Assembly: GCF_022808985.1 (NCBI RefSeq) | Contig: NZ_JAKZFT010000009.1 | Location: forward strand, 1 to 64,000 | Length of the DNA: 64,000 nucleotides | Direction: 5' to 3' | Origin: Geotalea sp. SG265 | GTDB lineage: Bacteria; Desulfobacterota; Desulfuromonadia; Geobacterales; Geobacteraceae | Shown here: piece by piece, positions 41,513 through 50,216 of the stretch | Layout: each line of letters opens with the position of its first letter | How positions within the stretch are numbered: the stretch's first letter is position 1 | Program-made: the position numbers and the translations under genes | Notes under the pieces: model-generated | The model's database searches: none | Seen by the model: only the letters and a program-made list of their open reading frames with translations | What the model was told of the DNA's origin: nothing

Positions 41513-43153
41513 ATGTCATTGAAGGACCTGAATATCGGTACCCGCTTGAGCTTGGGGTTCGGACTGGTGTTGCTGCTGCTGCTCGCGGTGAGCGGCGTTG
41601 GTTACTGGGGTAGCGTCAAGATCGCCGAAACCAGTGAAGGGATTATCGGTACCGAAGCCAAGATCGGGGAGTTTTACGCCAGGGCTCGGGCCAACATGCT
41701 TTTTCTCCGCATTTATGAAAAGGATTGCTTTATTAATATCCAGGATGTGAAACGCCGTGAGGAGTATTACAAACAATGGAACGAGAAGAAGGAACGGCTG
41801 AAGCTGTGGTTTGCCGAACTGGAAAAGATATCCCTTTCTCCCCAGGACCGGAATACCGTGAAGTTGATCCAGGGGGAGATGGCCAAGTATGAAGAAGGCT
41901 ACACGAAGGTCTTCGCGGATATCGCCAACGGGACCATAAAAACGACCGAAGAAGCGAACCGGGCAATACTCCCTTATAAGGACGCGGCGCACCGCATGCA
42001 AGAGCAGACTTCGGATGCGAGCAAAGATGCATTCGACGATATTCACCAAAAGGAAAAAGAAATACATGCACTGGATGAGCGGATCGGCAAAACTATCATC
42101 GTCTTTCCGCTCGTTGCCATTATCGCGGCGATCGTCATCACGTTTCTCATCAGGCAGAGCATCGTCAAACCCATACGGGAGATAAACATCATGCTGAACG
42201 ACATCGCCTGCGGGGAAGGGGACCTTACCAAGCGGCTGATGATCGCTTCCAACGATGAGATCGGCGCGGTGGGCAAATCATTCAATCTCTTCATGGAGAA
42301 GCTCCACGGCATCATCAATCAGGTGGTCCAGAATTCGACCCAGGTTGCATCGGCTGCCAACCAGCTCTATGCCACGTCCGAGCAGATGGCGACCGGGGCT
42401 GAAGAAGTCGCGGCCCAGAGCGGCACTGTGGCCACAGCCAGCGAGGAGATGGCTGCGACATCCGGCGAAATAGCCCAGAACTGCACCTATGCGGCAGCCG
42501 GGGCCCAGCAGGCCAGTGAATCGGCCACTGCCGGGGCTGCCGTAGTCGACAACACCGTGTCGGTAATGGGGAGGATCGCCGAGCGGGTCAAGACTTCATC
42601 CCGGACTGTGGAAAGCCTGGGAGATCGGGGAGAACAGATCGGCGCCATCATCGGTACCATCGAGGATATTGCCGATCAGACCAATCTCCTGGCTCTGAAT
42701 GCGGCCATCGAGGCGGCCAGGGCAGGCGAGCAGGGGCGCGGCTTCGCCGTGGTGGCCGATGAGGTGCGGGCTCTTGCCGAACGCACCACCAAGGCGACCA
42801 GAGAAATAGGCACCATGATCAAGGCGATCCAGACTGAGACCAAAGATGCAGTTAACGCCATGGAGGAAGGGGTCCGGGAAGTTGAGAGCGGGACGGCGGA
42901 GGCGGCCAGATCGGGGGAGGCCATCCAGGATATCCTCAACCAGATCGGCGCCGTTACCATGCAGGTGAACCAGATTGCCACTGCTGCAGAAGAACAGACC
43001 GCCACCACCAGCGAAATCAACAACAACATGCAGCAGATAACTGAAGTGGTGCAAGGGACCGCCAGAGGTGCCCAGGAATCCGCTGCCGCAGCCAGCAAGG
43101 TCGCCGATCTGGCCGAAGGGCTGAACCGGCTGGTGGGACAATTCAAACTGTAA
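41513..43153 (+). CDS. Methyl-accepting chemotaxis protein
   Basis: This 546-residue chemoreceptor has TM1 (about residues 12-32, [21 protein letters not shown]), a four-helix-bundle periplasmic sensor, TM2 (about 195-212, [19 protein letters not shown]) and a HAMP domain ([22 protein letters not shown]). A long cytoplasmic coiled coil follows, with the conserved hairpin tip around [20 protein letters not shown] and [18 protein letters not shown]. It lacks a C-terminal CheR-binding pentapeptide. GGAGG is 7 bases before the ATG, and a sigma-28-like promoter lies upstream. The ligand is unknown. It is followed by a paralogue. Confidence 0.93.
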   Translation: MSLKDLNIGTRLSLGFGLVLLLLLAVSGVGYWGSVKIAETSEGIIGTEAKIGEFYARARANMLFLRIYEKDCFINIQDVKRREEYYKQWNEKKERLKLWFAELEKISLSPQDRNTVKLIQGEMAKYEEGYTKVFADIANGTIKTTEEANRAILPYKDAAHRMQEQTSDASKDAFDDIHQKEKEIHALDERIGKTIIVFPLVAIIAAIVITFLIRQSIVKPIREINIMLNDIACGEGDLTKRLMIASNDEIGAVGKSFNLFMEKLHGIINQVVQNSTQVASAANQLYATSEQMATGAEEVAAQSGTVATASEEMAATSGEIAQNCTYAAAGAQQASESATAGAAVVDNTVSVMGRIAERVKTSSRTVESLGDRGEQIGAIIGTIEDIADQTNLLALNAAIEAARAGEQGRGFAVVADEVRALAERTTKATREIGTMIKAIQTETKDAVNAMEEGVREVESGTAEAARSGEAIQDILNQIGAVTMQVNQIATAAEEQTATTSEINNNMQQITEVVQGTARGAQESAAAASKVADLAEGLNRLVGQFKL

Positions 43154-43222
43154 CGTAAGCATGGGCAAAATGGCTGCAGATTGGGAACCAAATAAATTCG
43201 GGTAGTGGAGGAGGTAAAGACG

Positions 43223-44866
43223 ATGCAGTTCTGGTCCAACCTTAAGGTGAAAATAAAGATACTGGTGCTGGTCGCGGCGGCGCTTCTGATTTTGCTGCTG
43301 GTGGGTGGCGTGGGGTTGGGCAACATGAAGTCCCTTGCAGGAAACGAAGGGGACATGGCGCTGGCTGTCAGACATGTGGACATGCTGGACGCTATGAAAA
43401 GCGATTTTCTGGCCATTCGTCTGGATCTGGTCTATATGCTCGTTTTGAGCGACACGGCCAAGATAGCTGAGAAGGCCGAAGACATGGCCAAGCACAGTCA
43501 GAAGATACGGGCTCGCATAGCTACCTTGGTCAACAGCGGCATTGACGGAGATGAGCAAAAGCAGATCGATTCCTTCAAGGAGGGGTTCGAAGCTTATATC
43601 GTTGAGGGGAACAAGCTGGTGGAGATGGCCAAAAACGGTACGGCCGATGCGGGTGCCAAATCGGCGGCCACCGCCTTTGCCACGGCAACGGTGGCTCCAC
43701 TGTACGAAAAACCTGCCACCATTCTGGATGGACTGGCCGAATTGAATGTGAAAGGCGCTACGGCAACCCATGAACATGACACAGCATCCTATCGGCGGTC
43801 ATTGCTGATTATGGCAGGACTGATCGTCAGCGCCGTGCTGGTGCTGCTCGCCATAGGCTATGTGATAGCTCTGTCCATAAGCAAACCTCTGCAGGAGGTT
43901 TTCGACACCCTGGCCGGCGTTGCCGCCGGGGATCTCACCGTCCGTACCCACATCGCTTCCAAGGATGAGATGGGCATGCTGGCCGGTGAGGTAAACGAGA
44001 TGGCGGACAGGCTCTCGGAAGCCATGAACCATGTGGCACAGACCAGCGTTCAGGTGGCTTCCGCAGCTGAACAGCTCCACTGCACCTCCGAACAGATGGC
44101 AACCGGCGCAGAAGAGGTGGCAGCCCAGGCTGCAACGGTCGCCACGGCCAGCGAGGAGATGGCGGCAACCTCCATGGAGATCGCCCAGAGTTGCCATCAT
44201 GCTGCAGACGGAGGAAAACAGGCTGACGACCGTGCCCTGACCGGCGTGGAGGTGGTCAAGGAAACCGTTGCCGTCATGGGGCGGATAGCTGAGCGGGTTA
44301 AATCATCGGCGGAGACTGTTTCCAGCCTAGGAGCCCGCAGCGACCAGATCGGCGCGATTGTGGGCACCATCGAGGACATTGCCGACCAGACCAACCTGTT
44401 GGCGCTCAATGCCGCAATCGAGGCGGCCAGGGCGGGAGAACAGGGGCGCGGCTTTGCCGTCGTGGCCGACGAGGTCAGGGCCTTGGCCGAGCGTACCACA
44501 CGCGCCACCAGGGAGATCGGCGAGATGATCAAGGCCATTCAGCAGGAGACCCGGGATGCGGTCGGCGCCATGGAAGAGGGGGTAAAGGAGGTCGAAGCCG
44601 GCACCGGAGGCGCGGCAAAATCGGGCGAAGCGCTCCAGGAGATCCTCCAGCAGATCAACAACGTCACCATGCAGGTCAACCAGATAGCCACCGCAGCCGA
44701 GGAACAGACGGCGACCACCAGTGAGATCAGCAACAACATTCAGCAGATAACCGAGGTGGTCCATGGATCGGCCAAGGGTGCCCTTGAATCGGTGGCCGCT
44801 GCCCGACAGTTGTCGGCGGTGGCGGAAAACCTGCAAGGGCTGGTGGGGCGGTTCCGGCTGGCTTGA
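43223..44866 (+). CDS. Methyl-accepting chemotaxis protein, tandem paralogue
   Basis: This protein of about 547 residues has the same plan as its neighbour: TM1 ([21 protein letters not shown]), a helical periplasmic sensor, TM2 ([21 protein letters not shown]), HAMP, and a signalling domain with [20 protein letters not shown]. The cytoplasmic domains are closely similar while the sensors differ, which suggests tandem duplication followed by sensor divergence. The start at 43223 has GGAGGT 7 bases upstream; an in-frame GTG at 43205 is less likely. It ends LVGRFRLA without a tether motif. A terminator follows at 44943. Confidence 0.93.
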   Translation: MQFWSNLKVKIKILVLVAAALLILLLVGGVGLGNMKSLAGNEGDMALAVRHVDMLDAMKSDFLAIRLDLVYMLVLSDTAKIAEKAEDMAKHSQKIRARIATLVNSGIDGDEQKQIDSFKEGFEAYIVEGNKLVEMAKNGTADAGAKSAATAFATATVAPLYEKPATILDGLAELNVKGATATHEHDTASYRRSLLIMAGLIVSAVLVLLAIGYVIALSISKPLQEVFDTLAGVAAGDLTVRTHIASKDEMGMLAGEVNEMADRLSEAMNHVAQTSVQVASAAEQLHCTSEQMATGAEEVAAQAATVATASEEMAATSMEIAQSCHHAADGGKQADDRALTGVEVVKETVAVMGRIAERVKSSAETVSSLGARSDQIGAIVGTIEDIADQTNLLALNAAIEAARAGEQGRGFAVVADEVRALAERTTRATREIGEMIKAIQQETRDAVGAMEEGVKEVEAGTGGAAKSGEALQEILQQINNVTMQVNQIATAAEEQTATTSEISNNIQQITEVVHGSAKGALESVAAARQLSAVAENLQGLVGRFRLA

Positions 44867-44942
44867 AGGGGGTTTCGAAACGAACCCGCTGGGCTGCCGT
44901 TCTCACCTTCTTGCGCAGCATAAAAATATTTGGAATTTTAAC

Positions 44943-44978
44943 CACAATGGGGGTATCGTCTGATGCCCCCGTTTTTGT
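44943..44978 (+). terminator. Rho-independent terminator after the chemoreceptor pair
   Basis: ggggg (44949-44953) with flanking ta pairs with tgccccc (44964-44970), followed by gttttt. Outer bases cacaa and ttgtg extend the stem. Confidence 0.7.
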
Positions 44979-45044
44979 GCTGCCCAGGTAACGTTGCACA
45001 GGGGGGGATTGGCGTGTATGCTGAGAGATGCAGTAGGAGGAATC

Positions 45045-45911
45045 ATGAAGTATCCGGCAGCAATAAATCTCCCGTTCAACGGTGAAATCCTCAAGGATCG
45101 TTTCACTTTTGCCCGGCCCGGAGAAGGGGATGGGCGAGGAGAGGGGTTCTGGGTCATCGTCCAGGGCAATGCCATGGTCGTCAAGGAAGAGAAGGGGGCA
45201 TTCTCGCTCCATGAGGGCACGCTGCCCGGTTGGCTTGAGACGAAGAGCGAACCGCTTTTTTTCGGCTTCTGGCAGAACAGGCCGGTCTATGCCGTGGTTG
45301 CCGGGAAGAATCAGGAGCTTCCTTTACCGTTCGTTTCCGAGCCATTCAATGCGGCGGAGGATGACCGTCTGGACGACTCGCTATTGACCCTGGGGGGACT
45401 TGCCCTGCAAACCCTCCACTGGGAACGGAACAGCGCTGTCTGTTCCCGTTGCGGCGGCAGCTTGCAAAGGATAGCCCATACCTGGGGCAAGCGCTGCTTA
45501 TCGTGCTCCTATGAGCACTTTCCCCACATCAGCCCCTGCGTTATAGTTCTGGTGAAGCGGGGCGACCAGTTTCTCCTCGGACGGAAAAGCATCTGGCCCC
45601 AGGGTCGTTACAGCCTCATCGCCGGGTTCCTCGATTTCGGCGAATCCCTTGAGGAGTGCGTTCATCGCGAAGTCATGGAAGAGGCTGGCATCACCGTAAA
45701 GGATCTGCGTTATGTGGGGAGTCAGAACTGGCCCTTTCCCAGCCAGCTCATGGCCGGCTTCGTCGCCGAATATGCCGGCGGCGAGATAAATACGGACGGC
45801 GAAGAGCTGGAGGATGTCCGCTGGTTCAGCAGGGATGCCATGCCCCCGTCGTTGCCGGCAAAGCGAAGCATTGCCCGGTGGATCATCGATACTTTTGCCA
45901 AGGAGGAGTGA
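45045..45911 (+). CDS. nudC: NAD(+)/NADH diphosphatase, Nudix hydrolase (RNA decapping type)
   Basis: This 288-residue enzyme cleaves NAD(H) to NMN(H) and AMP, and its relatives remove NAD caps from RNA. It has a zinc ribbon with C133, C136, C151 and C154. The Nudix box spans 194-215 (GFLDFGE, then REVMEEAG). The family-specific motif follows as SQNWPFPSQLM, where the usual SQPWPFPxS has Asn for Pro. The N-terminal domain resembles NudC. The ATG at 45045 follows AGGAGG by 4 bases; a longer open frame starting at 44994 overlaps the terminator region and is rejected. The DUF4149 gene follows after 3 bases. Confidence 0.92.
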   Translation: MKYPAAINLPFNGEILKDRFTFARPGEGDGRGEGFWVIVQGNAMVVKEEKGAFSLHEGTLPGWLETKSEPLFFGFWQNRPVYAVVAGKNQELPLPFVSEPFNAAEDDRLDDSLLTLGGLALQTLHWERNSAVCSRCGGSLQRIAHTWGKRCLSCSYEHFPHISPCVIVLVKRGDQFLLGRKSIWPQGRYSLIAGFLDFGESLEECVHREVMEEAGITVKDLRYVGSQNWPFPSQLMAGFVAEYAGGEINTDGEELEDVRWFSRDAMPPSLPAKRSIARWIIDTFAKEE

Positions 45912-45914
45912 GTC

Positions 45915-46355
45915 ATGCAGATACTAGCCGTCATCTACCGCCTTGCCGTGGCCCTGTGGGTCGGGGGCGTCGGCATCTTCACCTTCATCGTCACCCCCAT
46001 CCTCTTCAAATCTTTCGGCAGGGACATGGCCGGCCGCATCGTCGGCGAGATCTTTCCCGCCTATTTTCGCTGGGGGCTCGCCTGTGGCGGCGTAGCCCTG
46101 GCTTCGCTGCTGGTGATGCGCGGGCGCAACTTCATTCCGGCACTGGTAATCGTTGCCGTGATGCTGGCACTCACATCTTTTTCCGCTTTTTACATCGAAC
46201 CCCGTGCTGCACAGCTGAAGAGAGAAATTCCATCCTTTGAAACGACCCCCAAGGATCATCCCCTGCGCCGGGAGTTTTCCAAGCTCCACGGCATCTCTGC
46301 TGTCAGCAACCTGACTGTGTTCGGCGGGGGAGTGCTGCTCGTGATTCTCCTGTAA
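45915..46355 (+). CDS. DUF4149 family membrane protein
   Basis: This 146-residue protein has four predicted membrane helices: LAVIYRLAVALWVGGVGIFTF, YFRWGLACGGVALASLLVM, FIPALVIVAVMLALTSFSAFY and SAVSNLTVFGGGVLLVILL. The pattern matches DUF4149/TMEM205-like proteins. The segment with RREFSKLHG between helices 3 and 4 is conserved in the family. The function is unknown. It starts 3 bases after nudC stops, so the two are co-transcribed. Confidence 0.8.
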   Translation: MQILAVIYRLAVALWVGGVGIFTFIVTPILFKSFGRDMAGRIVGEIFPAYFRWGLACGGVALASLLVMRGRNFIPALVIVAVMLALTSFSAFYIEPRAAQLKREIPSFETTPKDHPLRREFSKLHGISAVSNLTVFGGGVLLVILL

Positions 46356-46384
46356 GCCGGTTATCTCTGCCCTAGGAGCGATGC

Positions 46385-47278
46385 ATGGAAATCCCTTCCT
46401 ATCCTGCGGCGGTACCTCTGACAATTGCCCACAAGGCTCTTCTGGACGAGCTTTTTGCGGGACTGCAGCCGAAGATATCGGAATTGACCTTTGCCAACCT
46501 CTATCTCTTCCGTGCCGCCCATAATTATGGGCTGACCATGGTGGAGGATGCATTGGTGGTGCTGGGAAAAGGCTACGATGGCCGGGCTTATTTCCTGCCC
46601 CCGGTCTCCGGGGCTGTGCAGGATGCCGTTGATCGGCTTCTGGATGACGGCCTGACCCTCTATGGGGCAGATGAAGGTTTCGTCCGGCCATATCTGCAGC
46701 GGGCGGACCTGGAGGTTGTGGCGGACCGGGACAATTTCGACTATCTCTACCTGCGCTCGGATCTGGCCGAGCTGCCCGGCAACCGCTATCACAAGAAAAA
46801 GAACCGCATCAATTACTTCGCCAACCGGCATTCGTTCAGCGTCGAGCCTTATGGCGACAACTATCGGCCGGGCGCCCTGGCCCTCTTGGACGAATGGCAC
46901 CGGGTCCATTCGCAGACAGACAGCAGCAGTTCCTATTCCCTGGAGCTGGATGCGGCCCGCGAGGCGTTGCTTTTGGTTGAAAAGCTTGGATTGCAGGGGC
47001 TGATTGTGCTCATGGAGGGAAAGGTGAAGGCTTTCGTACTGGGGGAAAAACTCAACGACGACACCTCGGTCTGTCATTTCCAAAAGGCGGACCCATTTCT
47101 GGACGGGCTCTATCAGCTGGCCGACCGGGAATTCAACCGCCTCCTCTTTACCGAATGCACCTATGTCAACCGTGAGCAGGACCTGGGTGAAGCGAACCTG
47201 CGCGAGTCCAAGCTCTCTTACCATCCCTTGGAGCTGGTGCAGAAATTCCGCGTCTCACTAAAGGACGGCCGGCGATGA
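46385..47278 (+). CDS. DUF2156 family protein (phosphatidylglycerol lysyltransferase C-terminal-like)
   Basis: This 297-residue soluble protein matches the GNAT-like domain pair of DUF2156, related to the catalytic part of MprF. Recognisable segments include ELTFANLYLFRAAHNYG, YLYLRSDLAELPGNRYHKKK, NRINYFANRH and LLFTECTYVNREQDLGEANL. There is no membrane domain, so it is not a lipid flippase. Acyl or aminoacyl transfer is likely but the substrate is unknown. It overlaps the AcpH-like gene by 4 bases. Confidence 0.82.
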   Translation: MEIPSYPAAVPLTIAHKALLDELFAGLQPKISELTFANLYLFRAAHNYGLTMVEDALVVLGKGYDGRAYFLPPVSGAVQDAVDRLLDDGLTLYGADEGFVRPYLQRADLEVVADRDNFDYLYLRSDLAELPGNRYHKKKNRINYFANRHSFSVEPYGDNYRPGALALLDEWHRVHSQTDSSSSYSLELDAAREALLLVEKLGLQGLIVLMEGKVKAFVLGEKLNDDTSVCHFQKADPFLDGLYQLADREFNRLLFTECTYVNREQDLGEANLRESKLSYHPLELVQKFRVSLKDGRR

Positions 47279-47856
47279 ATTTCCTCGCCCACCTGGCCCT
47301 TTCCGGCGAGAATCCGGACATTCTCGTCGGCAACCTCATGGGGGATTTCGTCAAGGGGCGCCTTGGGGGGTGTTACCCCGCTGAGGTCCGGCTTGGGTTG
47401 CAGCTGCACCGCAAGATCGACCGATTCGCCGAGGACAATCGCCACTTCATCAGAAGCCGTTACCGGCTGGACCGCCGTTTTGGTCTCTTCAGGGGGGCGC
47501 TGGTCGATCTCTTCTACGATCATTTTCTGGCCAGAAACTGGCGCCTCTACCACGCCGAGCCGCTGGTGCCGTTCATACGCCACTGCCACGGTATCGTCGA
47601 AACGTATCGCCAGATTCTTCCGGAACCGTTGGCACAGAGGTTACCGGAGCTGTTCGGCAACTGGCTCCCCTCCTATGCTGAGGTAGAGGGTATAGATGGG
47701 GTGCTGAAGCGGATGTCGGCGCGGTTCTCGCGGCCAAACCCGCTGGCCGGGGGGGCAGACGAGCTGGAGAGGCATTACCCGGTGCTGGAGGACGACTTTC
47801 TCCTCTTCTATCCGGAATTGCAGCACCATGTGGCTGATTTGCTCCGGATGGGGTAG
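47275..47856 (+). CDS. acpH: Acyl carrier protein phosphodiesterase (AcpH/DUF479)
   Basis: This 193-residue metal-dependent hydrolase removes the 4'-phosphopantetheine arm from holo-ACP. It opens MNFLAHLALSGENPDILVGN, with LMGDFVKG and a second cluster of His/Asp residues (RKIDRFAEDN, DLFYDHFLARNW) that should bind the metal. It is translationally coupled to the DUF2156 gene. Its location some 30 kb from the ACP gene does not by itself connect it to the biosynthetic cluster. Confidence 0.88.
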   Translation: MNFLAHLALSGENPDILVGNLMGDFVKGRLGGCYPAEVRLGLQLHRKIDRFAEDNRHFIRSRYRLDRRFGLFRGALVDLFYDHFLARNWRLYHAEPLVPFIRHCHGIVETYRQILPEPLAQRLPELFGNWLPSYAEVEGIDGVLKRMSARFSRPNPLAGGADELERHYPVLEDDFLLFYPELQHHVADLLRMG

Positions 47857-47919
47857 CCGAGCCTTCCCGTGCCGTTTCAGCCGCTTATGATTATTGGAAG
47901 ACCTGAAAGGAGAAGGAAT

Positions 47920-48831
47920 GTGAAAAAGTTTGTCTTCTTACCTGTTCTTTTTTTGCTGACCGTTTCCGCGCCGGCTGCTGCCGCAGATGAAGCCGCATTG
48001 TGCGACTCCCTGCTCAAACAAAAGGAGGAGGCGCTGCAGAACCTGGTGAAGGAAAATGCCCTTTTGCAGGAAAAGCTGAAATCCTTGGAAGGGAGCCTGA
48101 CCGCCGATATGCTGGCCCGGAAAAATCTGCAGCGGCTGCAGGAAGTTGCAGCCGATACCAGGATGCAGCGCCAGACCCTGGCAGATTTCGAGGCTTACGT
48201 CAAATGGATGTCCGCCAATCTTTCCGGGTACGCTAAATATGTGGAGGCCGGTTCGGTGGCGGCGGGCTTCGCCAAGGTCCTGCCCATCCCCTATGCCGGG
48301 CAGGCCGGGCTTTTCACCAGGTTCGCCTCCCAATTTGCCTTGTCTCTCAATGCGGCGTCGGTTTCCATGGCCCGCTACCTGGATACGTCCCGGCAGTTCG
48401 TTGCCCGGGTGGATCTCCTCGATCCGGCACGACCGAACGCCGCAGAAATCTCCGCCCTGGCAAAGCTGGCCAACGACAAGCTGCTGAGCGACATGGTTGA
48501 TGTCCGCAGCAAGCTTGCCGTCACGGGCGAGCTGTCCGCTTCGGCCCTCTCCTTTCTGGAAACCCTCAACCATTATATGGGGAGCACCGACGAGTATTGG
48601 ACCAAGACCAAGGCCATGTTCAAGAAAGGGGATGGGGATAAAAAGGAGAAGAGTTTTCTCAGCGAAAGCATCCAGGGGCTGAAAAACCGGGCGGGAAGCT
48701 TCAATGGGCGGCTGAAGTCCTTCAACGAAACGGCAGAGAAGGATGCGCCATTGATCAAATCACTGGTTACCTTCGATGAACTGATTCACGAGGTGGAGAC
48801 GGGGAAGGTGCAGGTGCAGGCGAGGAAGTGA
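47920..48831 (+). CDS. Hypothetical exported coiled-coil protein
   Basis: This 303-residue protein starts at GTG 47920 with GGAG 7 bases upstream and has a signal peptide (KKFVFLPVLFLLTVSAPAAAA). The mature protein is mainly helical. A heptad-like stretch SLLKQKEEALQNLVKENALL is followed by TADMLARKNLQRLQEVAADT. A mildly hydrophobic region sits around residues 110-160, and the C-terminus is charged (KKGDGDKKEKSFLSESIQGL). I recognise no family. It stands alone after acpH and before a heptanucleotide tandem repeat. A periplasmic structural role is possible but unproven. Confidence 0.7.
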   Translation: MKKFVFLPVLFLLTVSAPAAAADEAALCDSLLKQKEEALQNLVKENALLQEKLKSLEGSLTADMLARKNLQRLQEVAADTRMQRQTLADFEAYVKWMSANLSGYAKYVEAGSVAAGFAKVLPIPYAGQAGLFTRFASQFALSLNAASVSMARYLDTSRQFVARVDLLDPARPNAAEISALAKLANDKLLSDMVDVRSKLAVTGELSASALSFLETLNHYMGSTDEYWTKTKAMFKKGDGDKKEKSFLSESIQGLKNRAGSFNGRLKSFNETAEKDAPLIKSLVTFDELIHEVETGKVQVQARK

Positions 48832-48895
48832 AGAGTGATGAGTGATGAGTGAGGGGTGAAGAGTGAAGAGTGAAGAGTGAAGAGTGAAGAGTGAG
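48827..48895. repeat. Heptanucleotide tandem repeat (gaagagt units)
   Basis: About nine imperfect units of seven bases, with five perfect gaagagt copies near 48857-48892 and variants such as gatgagt and gaggggt before them. It fills the whole spacer between the hypothetical gene and the convergent RRM gene and touches the last codons of the former. Confidence 0.9.
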
Positions 48896-48904
48896 GCGGG
48901 GGCC

Positions 48905-49357
48905 TCACGGTTTCCTTCTTCCTGCGGGGCGTGGGGTCGGTTTCTTGCCGTAACTTGCTCCGCTTTTCCGTGCCGCTCCTTCGTCCGGCTTACCCTTTGT
49001 TTCGCCACTGCGCTTCGCGGCGACGGTCCTGGGCGCATTTCCCCTTGTCCCCGGTCCGGCTTTCGGTCCGCCGAACTTTCCTCCCCGGCCCGACTTGGAC
49101 ATGCCCGGTTTCTGAGGCCGGGCGATACTGACCGTGATCACCCGGTCCACCAGCAGCGCTCCGTCGAGGGTCTCAGCCACTTCCTTCAGGTCGACGCCCG
49201 ACGCCATCCGCACATAGCCGCAGTGTTTGAATTCCCCTGTATCCGGGTCCACGATCAGGTGCACCGAGGTGACCGTCCCCATCACCGAGAACAGCTTGCG
49301 CAGATCCTCTTCCGAGGCATTGTCCGAGATATGTCCCACATAGAGTTCTTTTGACAT
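48905..49357 (-). CDS. RRM-domain RNA-binding protein with basic tail
   Basis: This 150-residue protein has one RNA recognition motif: RNP2 as LYVGHI near residue 5 and RNP1 as HCGYVRM near residue 47, inside the usual beta-alpha-beta plan. The C-terminal 60 residues are a low-complexity Gly/Lys/Arg/Pro tail (SGRGGKFGGPKAGPGTRG). Small bacterial RRM proteins of this kind bind RNA, often under cold conditions. The start at 49357 has AGGA 7 bases upstream; the open frame extends further but without a ribosome binding site. Confidence 0.88.
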   Translation of the reverse strand: MSKELYVGHISDNASEEDLRKLFSVMGTVTSVHLIVDPDTGEFKHCGYVRMASGVDLKEVAETLDGALLVDRVITVSIARPQKPGMSKSGRGGKFGGPKAGPGTRGNAPRTVAAKRSGETKGKPDEGAARKSGASYGKKPTPRPAGRRKP

Positions 49358-49481
49358 ATTTCTATCCTTTAAATGAGAATCGTTGGGCGACGCAGCACTA
49401 TACCCTGTTTCTGTCAAACCACAAGCATTCTTTTGGTATGGTTGCCTCCGTTCCAAATGCGGCGGGTTCTTTTTTACTCCT

Positions 49482-49790
49482 TTACAGGATATCTATCAGG
49501 CTTGCCCGGACAACCAGGGACTCCTGCCTGAAAAGGTGTTCCAGACGCTCCCTGAATGCTTTCCACCAGTCGCGGTCCAGCTCCCTGGCCATCACCTCAT
49601 AGATGACGATCTCGTCCCGCACCGTGCCGGTTTTCCCCTCTTTCCATAACCCCTCCGCAGGTGACCTGACATAGGTGGTAATCCCGCCAAAATGCTCGGT
49701 CAGTTCATCCCGCACCCTGAGGTACATGGCCTGGGGAAAGGGATGCCCGTCGTTGTCGCACAGGGGCAGCAGCAGTTGGATGAGATGCAT
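49482..49790 (-). CDS. Conserved-looking hypothetical protein (102 aa)
   Basis: This protein of about 102 residues starts MHLIQLLLPLCDNDGHPFPQ at 49790, with AAAGG 7 bases upstream. It is compact alpha/beta: an N-terminal strand, a helix QAMYLRVRDELTEHFGG, a strand TTYVRSPAEGLW, then EIVIYEVMARELDRDWWKAF and LEHLFRQESLVVRASLID. The pattern looks like a small ferredoxin-like fold, but I cannot name the family. There is no signal peptide. A very small open frame with a near-perfect ribosome binding site lies just upstream (49813-49848). Confidence 0.7.
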   Translation of the reverse strand: MHLIQLLLPLCDNDGHPFPQAMYLRVRDELTEHFGGITTYVRSPAEGLWKEGKTGTVRDEIVIYEVMARELDRDWWKAFRERLEHLFRQESLVVRASLIDIL

Positions 49791-49812
49791 GGCAACGCCT
49801 TTCACAAAGGAA

Positions 49813-49848
49813 TTACTTCCACTTCCTGGACTTGCCGCTCGATTGCAT
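49813..49848 (-). CDS. Possible 11-codon leader micro-ORF
   Basis: On the minus strand ATG (49848) opens an 11-codon frame, MQSSGKSRKWK, ending in TAA. The ribosome binding site GGAGGTGAT (49860-49852) is fully complementary to the 3' end of 16S rRNA and has a 7-base spacer, the strongest site seen in the window. The stop lies 22 bases before the start of the 102-residue gene. It may be a leader peptide coupling translation. Coding is not proven, as so short a frame can arise by chance. Confidence 0.4.
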   Translation of the reverse strand: MQSSGKSRKWK

Positions 49849-50018
49849 CCTATCACCTCCCTTCGAATGGTCAAGAGCAGGGCGGTCTTTCTGCAGGTGT
49901 CACCAAGTTGCCAAGAATCAGCAACAGCAGCTTCCAAGCTCCGATAACCTCCAAAGCCTCATGGGGCAGTTCAGGCTGTAGGTGGAAAATTAAGGTTATT
50001 CTGATATTTCTGGGGAAG

Positions 50019-50183
50019 GCAGTCGTGGCAGGGGAATGAGCGACGAGCTACAGCGGCGGGCGGACACCCGCCGCATGTTGACCGAAGTTGGTCCTTCAAT
50101 TCAAGCATTGTGCGCCCTTGCACGGGCGGCACCGCAAGGTCCGCAGCTGTGGCGACAGAGCGAACGGACTATGTCGCGACTGC
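50019..50183 (-). repeat. Dispersed intergenic repeat, copy C
   Basis: A 165-base element in the opposite orientation to copies A and B. The ends gcagtcgtggca (50019-50030) and tgtcgcgactgc (50172-50183) are inverted repeats matching at 10 of 12 positions. On the minus strand the conserved blocks read ccgttcgctctgtcgccaca followed by gctgcggaccttgc, and gcggcgggtgtccgcccgcc followed by gctgtagctcgtcgctcatt. The middle differs. It lies between two minus-strand genes. Confidence 0.8.
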
Positions 50184-50216
50184 GAATATTTCACCGAATT
50201 CCAGGATGAGCCAAAA

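Noticed and set aside
48760-49038. Minus-strand frame of 92 codons with a repeated LFTLHSSLFTLH pattern
   Set aside because: The repeat pattern is the translation of the heptanucleotide array, not a protein feature.
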